64,000 nt of DNA from Lepiota brunneoincarnata (Eukaryota > Basidiomycota > Agaricomycetes > Agaricales > Agaricaceae): contig JAEBUN010000058.1 in NCBI GenBank assembly GCA_023014365.1, forward strand, positions 62,001 to 126,000, read 5' to 3'. Made by a program: the position numbers and the translations under genes. Shown one piece after another: positions 39,399-51,418 of the stretch (position 1 is its first letter; each line of letters opens with the position of its first letter). Below the pieces are notes generated by a model, which had not been told where the DNA came from, did not search any database, and saw nothing but the letters and a program-made list of their open reading frames with translations.

Positions 39399-40173
39399 TT
39401 ACTCCTCTATCTTCAGACCACGAAAAATCCAATCCCTTCGCTCCATGATCAATGCCGCTATGGTGTCCCTCTCAACAGGAGTAACGCGGAGAACTGTTGC
39501 TAAATAACACGCCAAGTCTTGTTTCTCGTGGTGTATTCTCATCATGTGAAGAACGGTCCATTTTTTGAATCCCGCTGCTATCAGCTCTGTGAGGACACGG
39601 TCGGGAACCTTCAACCCCTCTTTGAACGAATTTCTGTTGAAAAAATCGGAAACCCATTCGGGGTCTGTTTGATCGCCGTCGGTTTGGGCGGTCTTGGCTA
39701 CCTGAAGCGGTCCTTGCGGTGACCCCGAGTCTGCCTGCTAACTTGTTTTCAGATATTCGTTCGGAATTTGGATAACTAACCAAGTGGTGAACGTACTATG
39801 CTTTCGGTTGTATCTTGCGCAACAGCATTGTTTCCGCTTATCTGGCAATCACCATCACCATCTCTTCGTAACCCCGCTGACCCGATCACCTATTTTCCTC
39901 ATCAACCCAGGGCATGAACAACCGTCAAGTAAGAACACAAACACGGGGGGTAAGAATCAACATATTTCGCTCCCTTACCCCGTATTTCTTCATGAACGCC
40001 TCATCTCGAGGCAGTTCGTCGGGATCTTCATCACCGCCTCCGTACGTATTGGATATGATACCAGCAGCAGCAGAATAAGCACATCCAACAATTTTTGTCA
40101 TTCGACCGGTGTTGAGATCAGGGTGGTGGCGCGCTAGGTATCGGATTTGGCGGCGTTGCTCGAGATTGGCCAT
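39399..40173 (-). CDS. Unknown 176-aa basic protein, two exons
   Basis: I do not recognise this protein. Exon 1 (40173-39979) encodes MANLEQRRQIRYLARHHPD and RMTKIVGCAYSAAAGIISNT, which looks like a helix-turn-helix but is not diagnostic. Exon 2 (39734-39399) encodes ADSGSPQGPLQVAKT, WVSDFFNRNSFKEGLK, FKKWTVLHMMRIHHEKQ and a helical, charged C-terminus ending FRGLKIEE. Donor GTAAGG and acceptor GCAG join the two in phase 0. The 3' end is convergent with the ubiquitin-eL40 gene, 154 bp apart. A nuclear, nucleic-acid-binding role is only a guess. Confidence 0.5.
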
Positions 40174-41009
40174 TTTTCGTGGTCGTCTGGTGGTTTTGGT
40201 TCGGCTGGAGATGGGAGTGGGTTGTGAACTAGGGGAGAGAGGGAGGGTGTGTATGTTGAGAAGAGTCCTGTGGGCTTTTTTTTTTCTTTGCTTGCTTTTT
40301 GTGGGGTTGAGACACTCACGCGTGAGGTGATTGGCTGGGTACGGGGTATGAGGGAGTTTTCCAGCGAAGGGGTGAGGTCCTTTGAAAGTTGGGAAGGAAG
40401 AAAGGGGGGGGAGGTTTTATGTTATGGACTCCGCACATGAACCAGTGATGACATAGGACTTACATCGCGCGATTATCCGTATCCTCCATCCGTTTCGGCG
40501 CGGTTGGGAGGGGGAGGGGGGGGCTGATTAGCTCGTTCTCACTCGCGGTCCCCTCCGTGGACTTGTAGTAGTAGTATTTAACAGGTGACGTCCTTCGAAC
40601 CTGTTGTCACCTGTGAAGCTTAACGGCGGGTATTACCTCAGGTTGTCGATTAGTCTGTTGCAAAGCAAGTACACCTTTTACCATCGCTAGTCTCTTGCTG
40701 GAACGAGGCAATCTACACTGTAGTAGGTAAATTCGTCCACTTCTTTGTAAAATCCTTCAAGTTCTCCATTTCTGTCTGTTGCCTTTAACAGCCTTTAGCG
40801 CTCTGGTACCACCCTTACCGAATAGGAACGTTTCTTCCTCCTAATTATTCACCTTTTTAGGAAACACAGCCCCTCCTCAGCGCTCAGGGCAACCCATTTG
40901 AATCGACCACGTGGCTGCGCCAAAAATATCAAACATGGACATGCTGTACATATTTATTCCCTCCGCCGTTGCCAGCTCGTTGTAATCCCCCCCTCCAGCA
41001 CACCCTACT

Positions 41010-42544
41010 ATGTCGGCAGTGGTACAGCCTCCCCCGTCCCTCGCGCCAGTAGCAACACCGCGCTCAAGTTCTTCCCCACAACGCAAACCGACTACCGCTA
41101 CTACCGCCCGTAACAAGCCTAGAAGAAGCCCCGGCACTGGTATACCACCATCACCACAGCCTCGCACACCTCGATTTCGGAGAGTCAACAACAACAACAA
41201 CAGCAGAAGCAATGTTCCAAGCGCCGAGGCCACATCTGCCGGGTCCGCAGCCGGTGCTCCTACCGTTACAACTGCTGTGGGAACGACGACGGGAACAGTG
41301 AATCCCGCCATCAGACCGAGGCAGCTGTGGGTCAGGAAGAGAGCCCCTAAACCACCACCACCACCGAGTTCAGAGAATGCAGGAATTTCCACAGGTGCTA
41401 AACCCACGGGCGCTCCGGTACAGCAAGGGCCTGCTGAAGCTCTTCCCGCAACACCAGAGGTTCAGGAACCCCAACTTGTCTCAGCAACTCGGGTGGGACA
41501 GGACTCTAAACAACCTCCTCAGACAGGAGAGGCCAAAGCTGCCAAGTCAAAACCCAACAAGGCCAGCCAGGAAAAGAAAAGGGAAAATAAGGAAAAACAC
41601 TTCAACCTCGTTCTCTCCGCTGCAAACGCCACCATCGCTGCCCTTACTAAGTATGATCTCCCATGCGCCGTATTTGGCAGCCTGGCCTGCAAATTGTATG
41701 GAAGCGCCCGGTATCCAAAGGTAAGTCTCCTTCCCCCCCTCCCCTCCCGTTCATACATTTGTTCCAACATCACGCTCACAAAAACATATGACACACTTCT
41801 CAGGATGTTGACCTCTTAGTGTTGCAACCGCCCTCATCAGACCCCAGTATACCCACCACTACCCGTACAGCCGAACAAATCAAAAGCCTCATTCTCGACG
41901 CAAACCCTCGCCACTTTTACCTCAAATTTCCTCGTGACCCAGAAGCAACCTATCGAATCCTCCACTACCGCGAAGAATACCTCGGGGCCGAATGTAAGGT
42001 CGATATCCTCCTCCCGGGGACCATGAACCTTCCGTATATTCCTCCTCCTCCCTCCTCCCCCTCTCCCCTTGAACCCTCCGCTGGCGGAAGTTCTTTGAGC
42101 GAGAAGGACATTCCTGTCCCTGTCCCTGTTCTTATTCCGGCAGTTGCCCCATCAACCACCCTCGCTGCCGACGTCCCATCACCACCCCCTCGTAACCACA
42201 TCAACACCATCTCCGGCATCCCCCTCGTTCCATTCTCCCTGCTACTCCTTCACAAACTCCAAGGATGGGACGATCATAGAACTGCGCCCGAAACATTCAA
42301 ACAGCGCAAGCAAGTCCAGGACGCGGCTGACATCCGTCGTTTACTCGCAATGGAAGAACAAATGAATGAGCTGCGACGGACTCGGCCCTGGTCGGATCCT
42401 GACTTGTTTACTGAAGAGTTTCAGCAACTCACAAGATCTCGAGTGACAGAATTCTGTAAAACATTTCCCACTAGTGCGACCCCGTGGCAGTTGTTGGGTT
42501 TTGAAACTGCACAAGACACAACTGACGGTGAAAAAGAAACTTGA
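41010..42544 (+). CDS. Nucleotidyltransferase-fold protein, disordered N-terminus
   Basis: Two exons (41010-41720 and 41804-42544) give 483 aa. Residues 1-200 are Pro/Ser/Thr/Ala-rich and disordered. From about 205 a polymerase-beta-like fold is suggested: AALTKYDLPCAVFGSLACKLYG then RYPKDVDLLVL, i.e. the G-S...D-V-D arrangement of minimal nucleotidyltransferases split by the intron exactly before DVDLLV. Later VDILLPG could supply the third acidic strand. Helices follow to the end (RRLLAMEEQMNELRR). Such proteins are common and mostly unstudied in basidiomycetes. Substrate unknown; catalytic ability not proven. Confidence 0.6.
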
Positions 42545-42963
42545 TGATTTCCGTCGGCAACTTATGTACTTTATGTTGTATCATCTCCACTTTTGGTATA
42601 CCATACTTTTATTTATACTGGTCCTAGTAATCCCACGAAACGGCAGCTTCAGAAGATTCGGTCTCTGGATCAATCGCGTCTAATCGTGCTGCCAGATCTT
42701 CGTTCAGAAATTCCTGCCGAATGTTTCAGAGCAATCTACCCCCACTCAGAAAGGGACTCACGATTGCGTCAGTCCCGGTCAACCATCCAAAGGCCTCTTT
42801 CCGCTCCTCAGGAGACATACCAAGAATCTCGTCTGCACTGGCCCTACACAGAAGAATCATAGCAGACATTCGGTTCATCCCTTTTAGCTTGGACAGATCC
42901 TCCTCATCCTAGCCACCCGCGTCGCAGATAAATGCATCAGCACCCTAACAGAGAAACAAATGA

Positions 42964-45900
42964 TCAACGAACTGGAGGCATCTCCCAATCCAACCACTCC
43001 CGAGTACCCCAAAGCATCCCACCGCTCCAATCCCTTTCCTCTCTCAGTTCACCAAAATACCGCATAAACCTTGCCGCCTCCTTCGCATCGTTCGCAAACG
43101 CATACTCAACCACACATTCTGCCCTCTTCTTCCCACATGCTTCTTCTATACTCACATCTCTTCGCAGCTTTTTGACCGCTTTCAATATCGGCGGCGTGTG
43201 CGCCGAAATACTAGGTGGGGCATTCGATATTGGCTTGGGTGGCTTTAGAGCGAGTGCTTCAGGGTATGCTTCAAGCATGATAAGGATGTGACGAAAGCGC
43301 CAGGATTGCACCGATATGCTTTCTGCAAGTCGTTTCCCGAACGCAGGAAGGGTGAACAAGGAGGCCAAGATGACGGAAGACTGGGGATCGATAATGACGT
43401 CTACACCCCCCAAGAATGTTCGCTCTATCAGGTCGACATCGCATTCGGGCGACTTGAGCGCCCTGACAATGGCCTGTCGTTGAACGAAGTCCATAGAAAC
43501 CATATACTTATGAGGAGTTTTTCCTTCGAGTTTATTCTCGGGAAGAACTAATGTGGATTGTTCTGCAAAAGCTGAGGTGAGATCGGGTGGAGTGTCCTTC
43601 GAAACGGGACTGGATTTGGGGGGAAGATCTTCGGATACAACACGCTTGGTAATTTCGTTGATTGTTTTCGCTCGTAGCCGGGCGAAATCAGCCAGCCTGC
43701 GTGAGTGTGACGCCGATTCGGATTCAGAGGCCACCGCATGTATAGGAACTGGATTAAGAGACAAGTCCTTAGGGGATAGTTGCGCCAAAGATTGACCAGG
43801 ACCATCGAATTCAACCATTGTATTCTCCACGGAAAAGTCTGTAATGTTCACGAGAGTATCACCATTCAATCCTTGTTCGTGAGATAGATCGCCATCTTGG
43901 AGATACTCGGTGTCAAACCCGGTCGTCTAGTTAAACGCGAGCCAAATTGTTAGCGTGGCTGGCCCGTCGAGAGAAAGTAGTCTTCACTTCTGGGTGTCCA
44001 TCAAAAACCCGTGTGTCGACCAGATCCTCGAAACGTAAGACCGAAGGTTCATAGCATGAAGCATACTCGCTATCGTCGAGACGCTGCCGTTTAGGAGCTC
44101 CGTTGGTCGAGTAAGGATCACCAATCAACTCGTGTGTGTCCATAACACGTCGCTCGCATCCTGGCCGAGAACTAGAGGAGCTTAACTCTTGCCGAGATAG
44201 TCCCTGTCTATCCTTTCGCGAGATTGCGATCAAGGGCCTCGTGTCCGCGATTTCTTCGGGTTTGAATGGTAAGTCAAAATCCTCGTCCAAGATACCTAAG
44301 AGTTTTTCATGTGTAGAGGAACCACCCCCGAGGGCCCGTTCTAGCAAGTCGTCGACGTCCGCACCTAGGGTAGACTGAGGAAAGAGCCCAGAGACGCCAG
44401 ATATTTCTTCATGCGAAGGCAAAGGAGTGACAACGGTGAAGGTTCTGTCGCGGTCGTCAGCTTGTCTTCTTCGAGAGAATAAGCACCTGTTCTGACACCC
44501 ATGAGAGGGAGAGGCGGAGGGCAGGCAAACCCTTTACGGTTTTCTTGAGTGGACGATAATCTTGTAGCACGGAACCTTCCGCCGTGGACACGAGGTCGTT
44601 GAGGTTCGCAGGCAGGAACAGCGAGGAAAAGGCATGTAGGTTGGGGGGAGGTAGCTGTGGTACTGAGGTTCGTGGGTTACTTGCAGCGCTCAGCTGAGAG
44701 TGAAATTCAACGCACCCATCATGAACATATCGCTCATATCTTCAATTGGAGCTTTCATAATAAGGTCAGCAGGATCTTCATTTGCGTAAAAACCTTTGAT
44801 GTCAGTATTGAAAGCCGTCCACGAGTCATCGCTGCGTAATTCATAACTCTGCGATTCATCAATAGAAGGTTGGCCGAGTAACGACTCAGGAGCAAGACTT
44901 GGGCTCCTTGACTTGATTTTGGAAGCTTTATCTCGCGGGATGCTTCCAAGGAGTGGGGACAAGAACGTCCCGAGGCTGAGTAGAGCAAATGAGTTAAATT
45001 CCGGATTAAAGTGTGGAGTATTGCAACACACGTTTTTTCGTGCAATATATGCAGGTTTCTGCGATGGGTTCCCCCAATGCGGCGGGAACGTGGTATTTGT
45101 ATTTCATCTACTCAAGCGTCAGAGGATCTGAAACACGTAACTTAAAGCACGACTTAACCCATCTTCTCGTCAAGGAGTCCAGCCATCGGTTCGGTTGGCG
45201 GCGTGTCTTCTAAAAGCAGCTGGTCAATCCTGCTGTCTTCCTGGCTTGAAGTTGGCGTTGCGAGTGATACAGGGGATGAGACCCTGAGTGTTTCTTGAAT
45301 GAAATCAATGCATCGTGATTAGAACGCGAACGACCGGACGTACGCCACCCATCGACGATTTCCAGGTTGGCGCGTGAGATGCTCATATCTGAGTCATCAG
45401 ATCCCAACGGCACCTCGGGCAGGATCTTTACCAGCTCCTCGAGGCTCTCGCCTGCGCAGCTTATTCTTCCCTGCCCAAGTCTTTGGTTTTGAGGAAATAT
45501 AGGTACGAATTCTGGTTCAGGAAGCGGACTTGGGATTGTCTCGCCCTGGTGGAGAAACGGATACAGCAACGAGTTTTTATGGTCAGGTTGTGGGCGCCGC
45601 ATATCCGTGACGTGTTTCAGCAGGTTGCGCACTTCCTCACGTTCCTCGGTCTTCATGGCCCATGCAACCTTACTGATGCAAAACAGGGTCAGAGAATCAA
45701 CAGCTGCGTTTGATTACCAAACTCGCATACAGTGTACGTTCGTAAGGGACGGGGGCCTCCTTTACATCTTCTACGTGCACGAGCCGAAGGCCAGTGTCGT
45801 GGATAAGTGCATCATACTTGACGGGGAGCGAGTTCAGGAAGGTTGTTGCCTTGCGAAATGGGCTCTCAAGAATAGAGCGTCGAGCAAGGATCGAATATAT

Positions 45901-46318
45901 TGGCTCCATGAGTGGATAGGGAGGGTCTGCGAACCGGGGGTTCAGTGAAGTAACTACCATATAGGCGTAGGGTTTGAAGCATACAATCATCGTTAAGCAC
46001 GATGTTTTCTGTTTTCAGGTTGCCGCCACGCCCACGGAGGTGCTGTTTGAGTAACAGCGTGGCGTCGTTATTAGGCTTGAATTTTTCTTCATATGCAGGG
46101 AGTCGGTCAATGCTACGCGATTTCACCAGTGTATCAAAGGGGTCTGTGGGTAGCGTGAGTGCTGTTGGATCAACGAGGGGAACTTCTCTGAGAAAGTAAG
46201 GGGCAAGCTGGTTGACAACGTTGAATGTGTAGAGAACATGGTCAGTTGTGAGATATCTTTTAGCATAGTTGAAAAGGACGCGATGAACAAGATCTCGGAG
46301 AGGATCCTTTGTTGTCAT
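42964..46318 (-). CDS. Large protein ending in an XPF/ERCC4-like domain, possible Zip2/SHOC1-type meiotic factor
   Basis: Multi-exon gene. Exons I trust: 46318-45958, 45926-45718, 45668-45283, 45244-45159, the run 44422-43943 and the last one 43923-42964; those between 45127 and 44423 are unresolved. N-terminus: TKDPLRDLVHRVLFNYAKRY. The C-terminal 300 residues contain KYMVSMDFVQRQAIVRALK, DVDLIERTFLGGVDVIIDP, SSVILASLFTLP and RFRHILIMLEAYPE. This is the strand-helix pattern of the degenerate XPF nuclease fold in Zip2/SHOC1, with no ERKxxxD active site. In that family the protein stabilises crossover intermediates with Spo16. Two introns are modelled at 31 nt. An alternative start is at 46402. 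Identification is tentative. Confidence 0.45.
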
Positions 46319-46465
46319 TGTGATTATGGAACAAGGTCGCTGTGGCTGTGTATTCCTGTTACTGGTATTACTCATGCACAGCTTCATGGGCGCCCACAGC
46401 ACCGAGGCTTAAAGGCCCTCTTTGCTCCTCCTCTGCTCTTATCTACCCCATAATCAAGGACTTTC

Positions 46466-47598
46466 ATGCTCTCAGGTTCGGATTCGTACAGCACACCTTC
46501 TAATAGCTCGGACACATCGGTGACAATACTATCAGCTGCTGCCATTATCGGGGAAAGTGCCCTCCAGGTCCTCAAGACAGCAGGGAATTATGTACCAATC
46601 CCAGGTATTGCAGTAGCAGCAGGCGTCGCTCTCGAAATTCTTGACGTTGCACAGGCAAGTGCACCATCTCAATCCCACCAGATCCGACCCCCTTAACGTG
46701 TGTTTTCAGACAGTCAGGAGCAACAAGGACGATTTTATCGGCATCGGAAAAGATGCATGCGCCATTGTAACAACCGTAATACAGCGGATAGATGCTGGAA
46801 AGCACGGACATGGGCTCGTCAATCGTTCGACACTGGAGCGGGACGCAGATCAGCTCGTTGCGTGAGTTCCAATCAGCTCCCAGTCAAAGATTCCCTAACT
46901 CGTCAATAGCGACTTGAAGGTCATCAAGAAATGCATAAAGAAACACGCCAAGCGATCCTTAGTGAAACGGGTTTTCTATCATCAAGCAGACCAGGAGACG
47001 ATCGAAGAGTGTCGTCGTCAAATCCAGCACGCCCTCAATTTGTTTGGCGTAAGTTCACCCTTCTTGAATTTTCGGCCGCTGATTTATACACTTTATCCAG
47101 CTACAATCCGACATTGAAATGCGCCAGATGCTAACAGCACTTAGCGGGCAAATGGCAGAGCTTCTACACAAGAACTCGCAGACACCCCAGATGCCACAGC
47201 CCCAGGTATCACAATCCCAGATACCACAACAGTCCACGTTATACCCACAACAACCAGCCCCATACCCGCAACAGCCAGCCCAATACTCATCTAACCCAAC
47301 TCCATCAGCTGTAGCCCCACCCGCTCCCACCCCACATAGATCCGAAAGATCACAGGCGCGTGCAGAGCGACGAAGACTACGACACGAAATGCAAATCAAC
47401 CAGATCCAGAACCCGTCTCCCCCCACCGCCTTCCCATTCTCTGCACCCGTTTTCAATAATTCCTTCCAATACGCCGAGAACTACGTCGCTCCGAATTCCA
47501 ATGCTGCTTTCTATACCTACCACGGTGACTATAATAACGTCGTCTCGGACAACAGCGTCAATATTACAGGAAATAATAATACTGTTTCCCACAGTTGA
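46466..47598 (+). CDS. MLKL/HeLo-like four-helix protein with Asn-rich amyloid-like tail, copy A
   Basis: Exons 46466-46654, 46710-46861, 46910-47048 and 47101-47598 give 325 aa. Residues about 30-175 look like the four-helix N-terminal domain of MLKL/HeLo cell-death effectors: ALQVLKTAGNYVPIPGIAVA, then TVRSNKDDFIGIGKDACA, QRIDAGK, DLKVIKKCIKKHAKRS and a final helix IEECRRQIQHALNLFG. A Pro/Gln linker (YPQQP repeats) and a charged stretch follow. The protein ends YNNVVSDNSVNITGNNNTV, resembling pseudo-RHIM/PP amyloid motifs of fungal HELLP-type proteins. Intron 1 has a GC donor. Pore-forming execution of cell death is inferred from architecture only. Confidence 0.6.
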
Positions 47599-48391
47599 AG
47601 ACTAGACCTGATTGCTTTTCTGGCTGCATATGCCTGCCGACGCCCCTTGGGAGCTATTGCGTTGGCTTATTCATTGAGCGCGTCCGCGGAGAGATGAGAC
47701 GGAGGGCCTGAAGTAATCTATCAAAACTGTACAACCGCCATCTATGCCTACTTGCTACTGGGGAAACGACTTAATACAGCTGTCCCGCTCATTCTCATCT
47801 GTGCCCTAGTTTTGAGGATTTCCCTACATCATGGGCTGCTGGATCAGTGATTTGGATATTCAAAGTTAACCTGTGTGTGGGTGGCACCCTAGCTACACAT
47901 GGAATGGACCCACAGGCCACGAGGGGGAGTATGGTGGTGACGTGGCAGCGCTGAGTATGTGCTTGGACTAGAAGTTGCTTGACTTGGATAAATTTTCTTT
48001 TCCCCCTTGCTTAGACATAGACAACCGATGAGGCCACCGCTTTGACGATGCCTCGCGCCATAGCCAACTTAAACATAGAGTCCCTTTATTTCTTTCAAAT
48101 TCTGTGCTTTGGCGACTCAAGAGAGATATGAACTGCTTGTACTCGCGTAGCTACCTATCGAATTTTACCCTCGCCTACATATATTTTTAAAGGTACGTAC
48201 ACACACTCTAATCTGTTCTCAACGACGCTCGCCCTCTCCAAACTCGCCTACCTTCCTACACTTGCGGTCAAGAGAATCACCAGCCCTGTGATTAGCACTG
48301 AGGTGTCCAGGTGAACTCTAAGGTAGGACCCGAATTGCATGTGCATGGATGCACAAATAAAATGCGAACACGATGGAGTGTCTTCCTACAT

Positions 48392-48529
48392 CTACGCCTT
48401 TCCGAGTGCTTTTTTCGTACGATCCCTATTTCTTCGCCAATACAACCTCGAAGCAGTCAAAGTCGTCCAGAAAGCCACACTTCTCCCAAAAGTCGCTTTG
48501 GTGCTCGCACAGTCGTAACAATACTGCCA
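48392..48529 (-). pseudogene. Fragment of the eL14 3' exon (duplication scar, unit A)
   Basis: About 140 bp homologous to the end of the eL14 gene at 54446-54590: LDDFDCFEVVLAKK matches LNDFDRFKVMLEKR, with a stop and a one-base shift before a degenerate end DRTKKALGKA. The rest of the gene is absent. Surrounding sequence matches the eL14 3' flank as well. Confidence 0.7.
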
Positions 48530-49075
48530 GACACAAGATAAAGATGCGAATTTTGTTAGAATTAGCTAGATCTGCTTGAGTTTCCTTGGCCACATATTCC
48601 AGTCTTCGCATCTTAGAGCTATCTCATCGGTTTGCTGATTGACTGCGCCCGCAGGGGGATTGTATGGGGGATGGGAGAGAGATAATCCGCCAACCATGTA
48701 TAGGGCGACGATCCAAAATAATGCTGTCCTAATTTCAATGGTTGTCTTGAAACATGCAATATTCGAAGTTAAGAGAAAATCAGCATTGCGGTGATTAGCA
48801 CCAAAGTGTTCATACCAATACACTAATAACATGAGCATGAATATGTGGATAAGACACGAACTTAGCGTCCTCCTCCACTCTGTTACTTTGTTAACGTGAC
48901 CCTGAATATCTAACTTTGAGGCGTCATCTGGATTAGGATAAGCCTCAAATGCCAGAGTGCCTGCACAGCCTATGCGTCCGTTGCGCCTCTTCGCCTCATG
49001 ACCCCGTGGCAGTACCACGGCAAATGGGTGTTTAACTGGTACTCTACAGGCTGACCACCATCCATTCCTGACTTA

Positions 49076-49287
49076 ATGGCGGAGCTCGCTGCCGGTGCTT
49101 TGGGTGCTGCCGCTGCAGCAGGCGCGGCTGCATACACAGCTAGCGTGGGTTTCGTAGGACGACACGAAGGTCGTCATTCAGCACAGTTGAACGAAATACG
49201 GACAAATGCAGCCATGTTTGAGAGGGCCTATGCAAGTGGAGACATACACGAGTGGGACTGGGAAGAATATCAACGACTTAAACGCGA
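49076..49287 (+). pseudogene. Small partner gene, copy B (exon 1 only)
   Basis: Exon 1 is nearly identical to that of copy C at 51419 (AAGALGAAAAAGAAAYTAS, then RHEGRHSAQLNEIRTNAAMF). The second exon begins YDTEQ and is then deleted: the sequence jumps to the region just before the next ATG at 49402, with about 150 bp missing compared with copy C. Confidence 0.55.
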
Positions 49288-49401
49288 GTGAGCCCCCTAT
49301 CATGCATTCGCATTTTTTTCATGGCTGATCATTGCTATCAAATGACAAACACAGATACGACACCGAGCAGCGATTATTCATATTTATTGAGACAGGATTC
49401 A

Positions 49402-50455
49402 ATGTCGGAAGCGTCCGATACGTCCTCTGTCGTTGCTTCCGCAGGATCTCCACCTCGCACACGCCTGCTCGACGTATATGGTGGTGATAAACATAAACAG
49501 ATAAAGAAGTGGGCGGATGAAGTTGCAGGATCTGGTTCGGATTCAGCTTTAGATTCTATGCCAAAACCTATGCCCAGTCTGCCTTCCGCCGTTATCGGAC
49601 CGCAAGCCTTCCAAATCCTTCAAACAGCAGGAGACATCATATCAATACCAGGCATCGTGGTAGCAGCAGGTATCGCTCCTGAGGTTCTCGACATTGCACT
49701 GGCGAGTGTACTGCATCAATCCTATCAGATCAGATCCCTTGAATATACGTCTATAGACAATCAAGAGCAACGCGGACGATTTCATCGGCGTCGGAAGGGA
49801 TGCATGCAGCATTGTAACAACCATAATACAGCGGATAGACGCTGGAAAGCACGGACATGGGCTCGTCAATGGCTCGACATTGGAGCGGGACGCAGATCAG
49901 CTCGTTGCGTGAGTTCCAATCAGCTCCTGGTCTACTTTCCCTAACTCGTTAATAGTAACTTGGGGGCCATCAAGAAATCCATAAGGAAACGCGCCAAACG
50001 ATCCTTGGTGAGGCGGGTTTCCTATTATCAAGCAGACCAGGAGACAATCGAAGAGTGTCGTCGTCAAATCCAACATGCCCTCGATTTGTTTTGAGTAAGC
50101 TCATCCTTCCTGAATCTTTGGCCGCTGATTTATACACTTCATTCAGCTACAATCCGACGTTGAAATACAGCAGAAGTTAACAGTACTAAGTGCGCAAATG
50201 GCAGAGCTTCTATACAAGAACTCGCAGACACCTCAGATGCCACAGCCCCAGGTATCACAATCCCAGATACTACAACAGCCCATGTCATACCCACAACGAG
50301 TTTCATAGCCGCAACAGCCAGCCCAATACTCATCTAACCTAACCTCATCGGCTGTAGCTCCACCCGCTCCCACCCCATATAGATCCGAAAGATCGCAGGC
50401 GCGTGCAGAGCGACGGCGACTTGAAATGTATATCAACCGGATCTGCTCGAGATAG
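49402..50455 (+). pseudogene. MLKL/HeLo-like gene, copy B, truncated by a stop at an exon end
   Basis: Exons 49402-49701, 49757-49908 and about 49956-50094 encode the four-helix domain (QILQTAGDIISIPGIVVAA, TIKSNADDFIGVGRDACS, KKSIRKRAKRSLVRR, IEECRRQIQHALDLF). The codon before the donor, GGC in copy A, is TGA here (50092-50094). The linker (YPQRVS, then a stop) and tail are damaged, and the Asn-rich end is missing. Expression would give a four-helix-only protein of about 196 aa, so it may not be inert. The GC donor of intron 1 is kept (GCGAGT). Confidence 0.6.
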
Positions 50456-50679
50456 CCGTCCTGATCGTTCTCATCCATGTCCTAGTTTCGGGTGTTTCCC
50501 CAGATCGTGGTCTACTGCACGAGTGATTGCGATATTCAAAGTTAACATGTGGTCGAGAGAACCAGCAGCCCCGTGATTAACACTGAGGTGTTCATGTGAA
50601 TTTTAAGGTAAAAACCTAAATTGCATGTCCACGGACGCACAAGTAAAATACGCGAACACGATAGGGGGTCTTCTTACAT

Positions 50680-50818
50680 CTACACCTTTCCGGGTGCTTT
50701 TTTCGTACGATTTCTGTCTCGTCGCCAATACAACCCCGAAGCAGTCAAAGCCGTCCAGAAACCTACGCTTCTCCTCGGAAAGTCGCTTTGGTGCTCGTGC
50801 ACTCGTAACAATACCACC
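50680..50818 (-). pseudogene. Fragment of the eL14 3' exon (duplication scar, unit B)
   Basis: Same 140-bp homology as at 48392-48529; more decayed. It lies downstream of copy B exactly as the functional eL14 lies downstream of copy C. Confidence 0.65.
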
Positions 50819-51418
50819 AGACACAAGGTAAAGATGCGAATTTTGTTGCAATTACCCAGATCTGCTTGCTTGCCTGGCCACATATTCCAGTCGTCGCACC
50901 TTAGAGCTATCTCGTCGGCTTGTTGACTGACTGTGTCCCCGGGGAGATCGGATGGGGGGACGGGGGACAGGTGATCTGCCAACAGCTTTCCGTCCCGTCG
51001 TCATTTGTCACTAGTAAGGCGATAATGTTGTCCTAGTTTTAATGGCCCTCCCGAAATATGCAGCATTCGAAGCTAAGAGAAAATCGGCATTGCGGTGATT
51101 AGCACCGAAGTGTCTACACCGATACAATGATAACCTGGATTATATGGATAAGACACGAACTTAATACGGGTGTCCGCCTCCATCTATGGTGGGATTTTCG
51201 AGGATCCTTCGTCTGTTTCTTTGTTGACATGCTTGAATAACCGACTTTGATGGCATCACCAGGATTAGGATAAGCCTCAAATGCCACCTATTCTTGTAGC
51301 ACCTGCACAGCCCATGCGTCCACCGCGGTCTCTTCGCCTCATGGTCCCGTGGGAGTACCACAGCAAATGGCTGTCTGATTGTTGCTCTCCCAGCTGACCA
51401 CCATCCATTCCTGACTTT

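Noticed and set aside
40877..41407. 176-codon minus-strand ORF (Val/Ala/Gly-rich)
   Set aside because: Antisense shadow of the disordered N-terminus of the nucleotidyltransferase-fold gene.
48566..49018. 150-codon minus-strand ORF with a hydrophobic segment upstream of copy B
   Set aside because: Falls in the duplicated intergenic part of the units; the equivalent region of unit C does not keep the frame, so coding is unlikely.
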